NCBI GenBank assembly: GCA_902605135.1 | Contig: CACLBK010000011.1 | Location: forward strand, 1-32,696 | Reading direction: 5' to 3' | Origin: an uncultured Alphaproteobacteria bacterium | GTDB taxonomy: Bacteria > Pseudomonadota > Alphaproteobacteria > HIMB59 > GCA-002718135 | DNA length: 32,696 nt | Shown: positions 20,002 to 27,105 of the stretch, one piece after another | How the letters are laid out: every line of letters begins with the position of its first letter | Position numbering within the stretch: the first letter of the stretch is position 1 | Made by a program: the position numbers and the translations under genes | The notes under the pieces: generated by a model | The model's input: the letters and a program-made list of their open reading frames with translations, nothing else | What the model was told of the DNA's origin: nothing | Database searches by the model: none

Positions 20002-21171
20002 ATGCATTCAAAAATACTAAGTGAAAAAATTCAAAATATTTTTGAAAAATATAAAATTCCATCATTATCTGTAATTATTACAAATAAAGATCAGAATTTA
20101 TATGAAAACTATTTAGGTTTTAAAAACTCTAAAAATAAAACTCCTTTTGATGAATTATCAATTGTTAGAATTGCATCTATGACGAAGCCTATTACATCGC
20201 TATGTATTTTCCAATTAATTGAGCAGAATTTAATTAGTTTAGAAACAAATTTACAAGACATTGATAAGCGATTCTCTGATGTAAAAATCATCAAAAAAAC
20301 AGATAACAAAATTAATTACATAAAACCTAAATCAAATATAAAAATTAAGCACTTATTAAATCATACCTCAGGTTATGGATATCAGTTCTTAAATCCTGAA
20401 ATTAAATACTTAGTTGATAATAAATTATTACAAGATTTAAAAGACGATGGAGCAGATTTTCTAGATGCTCCTATTTTATTTGAACCTGGAGAAAGATGGA
20501 ATTACGGCATTGGAATAGATATATTAGGTTATATAATTGAAAAAATTTCGAACAAAAAATTAAATGAATATATGAAAGAAAATTTATTCAATAAACTAGG
20601 TATGAATAATACCACTTTTCATTTAGATGATACAAAATTTAAAGATCTTGCATATGTATATAATTACTCTCAAGATCAAATTAAAATTGATCAAGAAAGA
20701 GCTGATGAGCAAGAAAATAAAATAAATAAAACTTTTCATGCAGGGGGTGGAGGATTACTGTCAACAACTCGAGACTATGCTAAATTTATGAGATTATTTC
20801 TAAAAGAACAAAATGAAATTATTTCTCAAAAATCAATAAATTTGATGAAAAGTAATCAAATAGGATCATTAGAAGTTAAAAGAATGCCTTCAGTTGATGC
20901 TGAGTTATCCGCTTCTTTAGACTACGACGATAATATTGAAAAGAAATTTGGATATGGTTTTATGATTAATAATCAAAAAACAAATGAAGGTCGTCCAAAA
21001 GGTAGTATATTTTGGACAGGAATTTTTAATAGTTTTTTTTGGATAGATTTTGAAAATAAAATTGGATGTGCAATATTCATGCAAATGCTACCTTACTTAA
21101 ATGAGATTTCCCTCAAAACATATAATGAAATAGAAACTGCTATTTATCAAAATATTGACACAAAAAAATAA
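20002..21171 (+). CDS. Beta-lactamase-like (class C/esterase) serine hydrolase
   Basis: 389 aa; IASMTKPIT (SxxK), HTSGYGYQ, WNYGIGIDILGYIIE (YxN-like), HAGGGGLLSTTRDYAKF. Confidence 0.9.
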   Translation: MHSKILSEKIQNIFEKYKIPSLSVIITNKDQNLYENYLGFKNSKNKTPFDELSIVRIASMTKPITSLCIFQLIEQNLISLETNLQDIDKRFSDVKIIKKTDNKINYIKPKSNIKIKHLLNHTSGYGYQFLNPEIKYLVDNKLLQDLKDDGADFLDAPILFEPGERWNYGIGIDILGYIIEKISNKKLNEYMKENLFNKLGMNNTTFHLDDTKFKDLAYVYNYSQDQIKIDQERADEQENKINKTFHAGGGGLLSTTRDYAKFMRLFLKEQNEIISQKSINLMKSNQIGSLEVKRMPSVDAELSASLDYDDNIEKKFGYGFMINNQKTNEGRPKGSIFWTGIFNSFFWIDFENKIGCAIFMQMLPYLNEISLKTYNEIETAIYQNIDTKK

Positions 21172-21558
21172 TTAACATTTATCACTTTCCATTTCTTGTT
21201 TTCTCATTGGCATAGAATCAATAATTTCAAAAAGTCTTAACAATATTTTATCATCAGAGCTAAAATTTTTAATTTCCCCATCATAACCTATTAGCCAAAT
21301 ACCTTTTTTACCTTTAATAAATTTTGGAGTATCAAATTTCTTATTTAAAAATTTTTCAAAATAAATAATCTCTAATTTTCTATCATTAATTTTACATTTA
21401 TTACTTATTATGAATTTTTTAGTTTGAATAAGTAATTCATCCTCTTTATTTTCATAAGATACGATCAGTAGTCTTTTTTGCCAATTAAGTTCTGAGATTT
21501 TTTTTGCCATTATTTCAAAATTTGTAAAAATTAATAAAAATAAAAATATATATTTCAT
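21172..21558 (-). CDS. DUF4174-like domain protein
   Basis: 128 aa with N-terminal signal-like segment; LNWQKRLLIVSYEN, GIWLIGYDGEIK and IIDSMPMRKQEME at the C terminus resemble DUF4174. Confidence 0.75.
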   Translation of the reverse strand: MKYIFLFLLIFTNFEIMAKKISELNWQKRLLIVSYENKEDELLIQTKKFIISNKCKINDRKLEIIYFEKFLNKKFDTPKFIKGKKGIWLIGYDGEIKNFSSDDKILLRLFEIIDSMPMRKQEMESDKC

Positions 21559-21563
21559 TTAAA

Positions 21564-21638
21564 TGGTGCCACAGGGCAGATTCGAACTGCCGGCTTACTC
21601 ATTACCAATGAGTTACTCTACCCCTGAGTTACTGCGGC
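21564..21638 (-). tRNA. tRNA-Thr(GGT)
   Basis: Reverse complement GCCGCAG-TAACTCAGGGGTAGAGTA-ACTCA-TTGGTAA-TGAGT-AAGCC-GGCAG-TTCGAAT-CTGCC-CTGTGGC-ACCA; full cloverleaf with encoded CCA; anticodon GGT. Confidence 0.95.
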
Positions 21639-21672
21639 TCAATTGATACTCTAGAAACATAAAATATAAGAT

Positions 21673-22830
21673 TTAATTATTTTTTAAACTGTTTTTATTA
21701 ATTAGATAATACAACGCTAATCCATTAAAAGCCCAAATAAAAGAAAGTAAGTACATGTTAAATGTTAAGCCCATAAATTCTGCCAAATAACCAACTATAA
21801 CTGGTCCAAATATAAAACCACCAAAACCTAAAGTTAATAAATTTGATATTGTAAGACTAATTGATTCATTTGTTTCACTAATTGCTTGTCTTAACACAAT
21901 AGCAATAAAATTTGCCGTTCCAAACCCAAAGATTATTATTCCACTTAAAATTATATATAAGTTCATGGTGAATATTGAGATAAATAAAATTATACAAGCG
22001 ATTATACTAAAATAACATCCAATAACTATTTCACCATATCTATTGATTAAATTACTTCCTGAAACTCTTGCGATTATTTCACCACCATTAAAAAACATTA
22101 TTACTAACCCTCCAAGAAATAATGGTGCTCCTAAATCTTTTGTAAGCCATACTGGTGACCAATCTATAATAATTCCTATAGTTGCAAAGTTCATCATTAA
22201 TAAAAAACCATAAATTAGAATATTATTCTGTGGCAATTTAAATTTTTCTATTTTTTCATTCCCTTCTAATTTCTTTTTAAAACCAAAAAAATAAAACATA
22301 GTAGAGTATAAAAGAAATAAGCTTCCTACAATTATGAATGTAATTCTAGGATCAGGTATTAAATTCATAAAAATACCTGCTGCAAGTGCACCAAATAATG
22401 ATCCAGCAGAAAAAAAAGCCTGAGTCATTGGAAGTAAAACTCTACCTGTTTTCTGTTCAATAATAGCTATCTGAGAATTAATTATAGGAAAAATAAAACC
22501 CGCACCAATACCAATTGGTATAAAAAAAAGAGTAAAATAAAAATAATTAGGAGCACTAGCTATAGCAAGAGGCAAATACGAGAAAATAAATATTCCCAAT
22601 ATTATTGTATTTGTTGTTCCTATTTTTGGAACAATAACTCTAGCTCCTAGTTGATTGGCAAATAGGTTAGCAAACCCAAAAGCACAAATTGATATACCTA
22701 GTTCAGATTCGGTTATATCTAAACGATCAATGTTCCAAGGAACATAAACAAAATATATACCAATCATAAACATTATTAAAAAAGCACCACCGAAACACGT
22801 AATTACTTCTTTCTGAAATTTTTCTTCCAT
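21673..22830 (-). CDS. MFS transporter
   Basis: 385 aa with about 12 hydrophobic segments; FIPIGIGAGFIFPIINSQIA and two-half MFS architecture. Confidence 0.85.
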   Translation of the reverse strand: MEEKFQKEVITCFGGAFLIMFMIGIYFVYVPWNIDRLDITESELGISICAFGFANLFANQLGARVIVPKIGTTNTIILGIFIFSYLPLAIASAPNYFYFTLFFIPIGIGAGFIFPIINSQIAIIEQKTGRVLLPMTQAFFSAGSLFGALAAGIFMNLIPDPRITFIIVGSLFLLYSTMFYFFGFKKKLEGNEKIEKFKLPQNNILIYGFLLMMNFATIGIIIDWSPVWLTKDLGAPLFLGGLVIMFFNGGEIIARVSGSNLINRYGEIVIGCYFSIIACIILFISIFTMNLYIILSGIIIFGFGTANFIAIVLRQAISETNESISLTISNLLTLGFGGFIFGPVIVGYLAEFMGLTFNMYLLSFIWAFNGLALYYLINKNSLKNN

Positions 22831-22898
22831 TGTCCTTTTAAGTTATATTATTTATAAAAATGAAATATAATTAAGAAAAAAATTAATCATATAATTAA

Positions 22899-22931
22899 AA
22901 AAATCAGTAGGAAATTGTCCTACTGATTTTT
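22899..22931 (-). terminator. Rho-independent terminator of the minus-strand paralog cluster
   Basis: AAAATCAGTAGGA-AATTG-TCCTACTGATTTT stem-loop with a T-rich tail on the minus strand, directly 3' of the 22938..23552 gene. Confidence 0.82.
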
Positions 22932-22937
22932 AATTTT

Positions 22938-23552
22938 TTAATTCCAAGTAGTTTCTAAAACTCTTGCAAGAGTCATTCCTCTAGGTTCTGTTTCATCTAA
23001 AAATTCTATATGATTTGACCAAAAGTTTTCACCATTTAGTTTATCTTGTGCAAGACCATAATCTTTCATGTTGTTAAAACGAACTCCAAATCCATAAGAG
23101 TCATTATCATTTCCATTCAATCTTCCAACAGTGCCACCTGTTGCTCCATTTTCCATCCAAGCTTTAATAAAAATTTCACCTTTAGATTGAATTAATTCAG
23201 CATCTTTATGGTAGAACATCCAATTAGCAAATACTGGTTTTACTCCTGGATCAGGGGGCATATTGTGAGTCATTGGTTCGTAAAAATTGTTTGTTTCCCA
23301 ATTAGTATCAGCAAAATATGGCTCCATGTCAGAAGCAAAATTTTCATCATTTGATATTTTATCATCTACTTCCCCGAAATGAGCATAATTTTCATAACCA
23401 ATATTAACAGTGTATGATCCATTATTTTTTCCAAGATGACTTAAAATTGCCGATCCTAATGCTCCATATTTTTTAAAATATATCGAAGCCGTATTAAACG
23501 CCTTAATAGCATTTGCGTTAGATATTCTATAAGTCCAACTACCTACTATCAT
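22938..23552 (-). CDS. Conserved hypothetical protein, paralog A of a tandem family (probable duplicated ferredoxin-like/DABB fold)
   Basis: 204 aa; NANAIKAFNTASIYFKKYGA...GKNNGSYTVNIGYENYAHFGEVDD aligns by eye with the two paralogs downstream; AAAGGAGGT Shine-Dalgarno. Confidence 0.85.
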   Translation of the reverse strand: MIVGSWTYRISNANAIKAFNTASIYFKKYGALGSAILSHLGKNNGSYTVNIGYENYAHFGEVDDKISNDENFASDMEPYFADTNWETNNFYEPMTHNMPPDPGVKPVFANWMFYHKDAELIQSKGEIFIKAWMENGATGGTVGRLNGNDNDSYGFGVRFNNMKDYGLAQDKLNGENFWSNHIEFLDETEPRGMTLARVLETTWN

Positions 23553-23692
23553 AAAAACCTCCTTTTTTTACAAGACTATTAATTTTTAGCTTTAAAAAAA
23601 TATTAAAATTAAATTTTATGTGGACAATTCAAAAGATTGAATAATTATTTAAAATTAATAAAATTAAATTTTTATTATTAAAATTTAGTTTG

Positions 23693-23715
23693 AAGCAGGA
23701 ATAATATTCCTGCTT
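23693..23715 (-). terminator. Stem-loop between the YdhR-like gene and paralog A
   Basis: AAGCAGGAAT-AAT-ATTCCTGCTT perfect inverted repeat just 3' of the 23722..24039 gene (minus strand). Confidence 0.7.
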
Positions 23716-23721
23716 GATCAA

Positions 23722-24039
23722 TTAGGATATTGCTTTTGTTGCTGCTCCTGCAATTATTGAAGGGCCATCAATCACACCATGTTCTTTAGTAGTAAAGTTA
23801 CTAAAATATTCATTTGTAGATAAAAACTCAAATATTGGGCCTTTTTTATACTTCTCAAGACTTTCTTCATCTTTAAAAATATATACTCCTCCAAAAATAT
23901 TATCACTTTCATCACCTATGAAATATTTTGATATTAGTCCTTCGACCCCTCTAAAATCCATTGCATCTATGTGCGCTTGAGCTTTGAAGTCATCAATGCT
24001 TAAATTTTTAAGATTAAAATTGATTATCAATATTTTCAT
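23722..24039 (-). CDS. YdhR-like putative monooxygenase (dimeric alpha/beta barrel) family protein
   Basis: 105 aa; FRGVEGLISKYFIGDESDNIFGGVYIFKDEESLEKYKKGPIFE resembles YdhR-type DABB proteins; ATGA overlap with the upstream gene. Confidence 0.72.
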   Translation of the reverse strand: MKILIINFNLKNLSIDDFKAQAHIDAMDFRGVEGLISKYFIGDESDNIFGGVYIFKDEESLEKYKKGPIFEFLSTNEYFSNFTTKEHGVIDGPSIIAGAATKAIS

Positions 24040-24665
24040 GATTTAAATCTCTCAAATTTTAAACTTCTACCATTAAAATTTTTTATAATTTTAATTTTTG
24101 AATGATAATCCGAAAGATCTTTACCATAAGAACTTTCTCCCATTTTATCCCAATTAGCTCCTAAGTCTTCCATTGATTTAAATCTGGCGCAAAACATGAA
24201 TGTATTATTAGATGCATAATCACCTCCACTTATTCGATGAATATCTATTCCTGTACAACCTCCATCTTGATAATATTTCCAATCTGCTTTATGACTATCT
24301 CTTACAGCTTGAACATCATTGCATTCAAAAATGAAATTTGAAAAAACCTCAGGTGATTGATCACCTTCTATATTGCCAGCCATCAAATTTAGATTATATG
24401 TTTCAATTAAATGGGTATCACTTAAATTGTTTGCCATAATTTTATCCATTTCACTATCTGGAGCATTCCACATATCATCCATTTTTCCATATGCTTTCAT
24501 GTTTTCAAAGCCTACTGCAGTTATAAAAGATCCATTATCTGCACCTGTTGTGATGAACATATTAATCCAATCTGCTCCTGCATCTTTATGAAACTTAGAA
24601 ATCTTTCCAAAAGAATCATAAGCATTTTCAAAGTTTGTTCTATATTTCCATGCTACAATCATCAT
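24036..24665 (-). CDS. Conserved hypothetical protein, paralog B (probable duplicated ferredoxin-like/DABB fold)
   Basis: 209 aa; FENAYDSFGKISKFHKDAGA...GADNGSFITAVGFENMKAYGKMDD; GGAGGAAAT Shine-Dalgarno; start at 24665 or 24662. Confidence 0.85.
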   Translation of the reverse strand: MMIVAWKYRTNFENAYDSFGKISKFHKDAGADWINMFITTGADNGSFITAVGFENMKAYGKMDDMWNAPDSEMDKIMANNLSDTHLIETYNLNLMAGNIEGDQSPEVFSNFIFECNDVQAVRDSHKADWKYYQDGGCTGIDIHRISGGDYASNNTFMFCARFKSMEDLGANWDKMGESSYGKDLSDYHSKIKIIKNFNGRSLKFERFKS

Positions 24666-24677
24666 ATTTCCTCCTTT

Positions 24678-25292
24678 TTAATAAATATCTCTTCTAATTA
24701 CTCTGGCATTATAATTAAGATGAATACTTAAGTTTGCATAATAATCTTTATGACTTGCCCAATAATCTGGAGAATTTTGGCTAGCATCCATGCACTTACC
24801 TAATTCTTGCATACTGTTAAATCTTGCAGCAAATAAATATTGATTATTTCTATCACCAAACATTCTATGAATTGCAATTCCTGAGGCACCATTTGACATG
24901 TAGTGTTTTTCATCAATTTCAAAACTTTTTTTTATAGCATCCACATCTGGATGACTAAAAACAAAATGTGCCCAAACAGGCATTTGCTCAGTAGCACCTT
25001 TAATATTTCCAATCAATTCAGTTAAATAAACAGCTTCAACTAATTGATTGTTTACAAAATTTGGCTGCATTTTTTGCCACCATTCTGGAGATGAAGCCCA
25101 AGCATCATCATTTTTTCCAAATGCTTCATAACTTTCAAATCCTGCTACAATAGTAAATGTATTATCATCACCACCAATATTATGCGTAACATTAGTCATT
25201 CGAGCTCCACTTTCTTTAAACCAAGGCGAAACTTTATCAAACATATCTACAGCATTTGCGTAGTCTGTTCTTATTTTCCATGTCGCAAACAT
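24678..25292 (-). CDS. Conserved hypothetical protein, paralog C (probable duplicated ferredoxin-like/DABB fold)
   Basis: YANAVDMFDKVSPWFKESGA...GGDDNTFTIVAGFESYEAFGKNDDAW; start moved from 25373 to 25292 (MFATWKIRT) given AAAGGAGGTATTTATG and homology with paralog N termini. Confidence 0.86.
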   Translation of the reverse strand: MFATWKIRTDYANAVDMFDKVSPWFKESGARMTNVTHNIGGDDNTFTIVAGFESYEAFGKNDDAWASSPEWWQKMQPNFVNNQLVEAVYLTELIGNIKGATEQMPVWAHFVFSHPDVDAIKKSFEIDEKHYMSNGASGIAIHRMFGDRNNQYLFAARFNSMQELGKCMDASQNSPDYWASHKDYYANLSIHLNYNARVIRRDIY

Positions 25293-25384
25293 AAATACCT
25301 CCTTTTTCAAAACAATTAAAATAAGGTAATAATTACAAAACAAAAAAATCATTAAAAAAATATTAATTTTCAATAGTAAAAAAT

Positions 25385-25462
25385 GGTATTCTAATTTATC
25401 TTAAATAACCATTAATTTGATTAAAATTTAATACATTAAATTTTTATTAAAATTAGAATACC
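25385..25462. promoter_or_regulatory. Divergent intergenic region with a perfect 13-bp inverted repeat (GGTATTCTAATTT ... AAATTAGAATACC) and a nested AT-rich palindrome
   Basis: Arms at 25385-25397 and 25450-25462; nested AAAATTTAAT-AC-ATTAAATTTT at 25423-25444; lies between the divergent paralog C and GST genes. Confidence 0.45.
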
Positions 25463-25487
25463 TCTAAAAAGGGACTGTTTTTAAAAT

Positions 25488-26339
25488 ATGAGTATTGAAA
25501 AAATTACACTAGGATATTGGAGTACTAAAGGTTTAGGATCAGCTTCAAGGCAAATGATAATTTATGCTGGAGTGCCCCTTATTGCAAAAATTTATAGACT
25601 AATTCCAAAATTAGAGAATAATTCCCTAACTTATGATGGTAGTGAATGGCACGAAAAAGATAAAATTATTTTAAAGAAAAAAAATAGTTTAATTAATTTA
25701 CCTTATTTACTATTTAATGAGGGAAGTAAAGAAAAAATAATCGCTCAATCTATTACCTGTTTAGCTTATCTTGGTAAGAAATTTAATATGTTTGGAGAAA
25801 ACTCTAATGAAGAATTAGATTGCAATCAATTCCTTCAAGAAACTGTTGATTTAAGGAATATAGTTACAAGATTTGCTTATACGCATTTTGAAAATGAAAA
25901 TGATGAATTGAATGAAGCCTCAACTGTCTTCAATCAAGTCTTTGAGCATTCAAATGCTGGAAAGTTACAAAAATACGAACATTGGCTTAGTAAAAAAAAA
26001 AATACAGAAACTAAACTATTTCTAATAGGTAATAATATTTCTTCACCAGATTTTAATTTGTTCGATACGTTAGAACTTTATGTCGAATTTTTAAAATACT
26101 ATAGATTTGTAAAAAATATAAACTCTGATAATTTTTTTGAACAATTAGGATTTCCATTAGTTTCTTCATTTTTTTTAAATTTTAAAACCCTCCCTAAAAT
26201 GCAAAAATATTTTAATTCAATATTATATAAATTTCCTTATACAAATAAATCAGCTAAATTTGGATCTGGAAAAAATGGAATTACATGGGATCACAATAAA
26301 GAAATAGACTCAACACCTGAAGAAATAATTATCGAATAA
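25488..26339 (+). CDS. Glutathione S-transferase-like protein (Mu-like N-terminal domain, C-terminal extension)
   Basis: 283 aa; LGYWSTKGLGSASRQMIIYAGVPL...WHEKDKIILKKKNSLINLPYLLFNEG...QSITCLAYLGKKF. Confidence 0.8.
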   Translation: MSIEKITLGYWSTKGLGSASRQMIIYAGVPLIAKIYRLIPKLENNSLTYDGSEWHEKDKIILKKKNSLINLPYLLFNEGSKEKIIAQSITCLAYLGKKFNMFGENSNEELDCNQFLQETVDLRNIVTRFAYTHFENENDELNEASTVFNQVFEHSNAGKLQKYEHWLSKKKNTETKLFLIGNNISSPDFNLFDTLELYVEFLKYYRFVKNINSDNFFEQLGFPLVSSFFLNFKTLPKMQKYFNSILYKFPYTNKSAKFGSGKNGITWDHNKEIDSTPEEIIIE

Positions 26340-26365
26340 AAGAAAATAGTTTAAAAGGATTATTT

Positions 26366-26971
26366 ATGAAAGAAATAAATTTTTGGTTTTCTATTGGTAG
26401 TACATATACTTATTTAACAGTTAATAGATTACATCATGTAGCAAAAAAAGAAAATATCAAATTCAATTGGCATCCGTTCAGTGTTCGAAAAATTATGATG
26501 GACATGGATAATATTCCATTCACTCCGCCAGCTAAAAAAATAAAATCAGATTACATGTGGAGAGATATAGAAAGAAGAGCAAAATTTTATGGTTTTGAAG
26601 CTAAGGTTCCTGCTCCTTATCCTTTAAAAGAATTTGATTTAGCAAATCAAATTGCCATTCTTGGAATGAATGAGGGCTGGGGTGTTGATTACGTTTATAA
26701 AACATATCAAAGATGGTTTCAGCAAGGCAAAGAACCAGCTACTCAGCCAAATTTAAATGAAATTTTTCAGGAGCTTAATTTAGATGCTGATGAGACCTTA
26801 AAAAAAGCAAACGATCAGGAAATAAAAGACAAATACTTAAGCAATACTGAATATGCTTATAAAAAAGGAGTTTTTGGAAGTCCTACATTTATATACGATG
26901 GAAAGGAAGTATTCTGGGGCGATGATAGACTTGAAGATTGTATTAAATGGATTAAGTTACATAGTGATTAA
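26366..26971 (+). CDS. 2-hydroxychromene-2-carboxylate isomerase-like protein (DsbA/GST-kappa fold)
   Basis: 201 aa; FWFSIGSTYTYL, FNWHPFSVRKI, GVFGSPTFIYDGKEVFWGDDRLEDCI. Confidence 0.9.
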   Translation: MKEINFWFSIGSTYTYLTVNRLHHVAKKENIKFNWHPFSVRKIMMDMDNIPFTPPAKKIKSDYMWRDIERRAKFYGFEAKVPAPYPLKEFDLANQIAILGMNEGWGVDYVYKTYQRWFQQGKEPATQPNLNEIFQELNLDADETLKKANDQEIKDKYLSNTEYAYKKGVFGSPTFIYDGKEVFWGDDRLEDCIKWIKLHSD

Positions 26972-26977
26972 AGTATT

Positions 26978-27094
26978 ATGAAATTTTTAAGTTTTATTTT
27001 TCCTAAAGGTCAATGGTCTTTAACCAGGGTGGCAATACTATTTGCTATATTTATGATCCTTGATTTTATTGTTGTCTATTACAAAATTATATAA
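26978..27094 (+). CDS. 38-aa putative single-TM small protein
   Basis: ATG...TAA encoding MKFLSFIFPKGQWSLTRVAILFAIFMILDFIVVYYKII; fills the gap between two CDSs, 6 nt after the upstream stop; too short for the supplied ORF track. Confidence 0.5.
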   Translation: MKFLSFIFPKGQWSLTRVAILFAIFMILDFIVVYYKII

Positions 27095-27105
27095 GAATTT
27101 AATTC

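Noticed and set aside
21564-21638. tRNA-Thr as an integration site for a genomic island containing the paralog cluster
   Set aside because: No integrase, no repeated tRNA 3' end elsewhere in the window and no visible composition change
23560-23692. AT-rich intergenic stretch between paralog A and the YdhR-like gene as a repeat or second operator
   Set aside because: Resembles parts of 25423-25460 (ATTAAATTTTTATTA...AAAATT) but is nearly pure A/T, so the similarity is not convincing; the GGTATTC arms are absent
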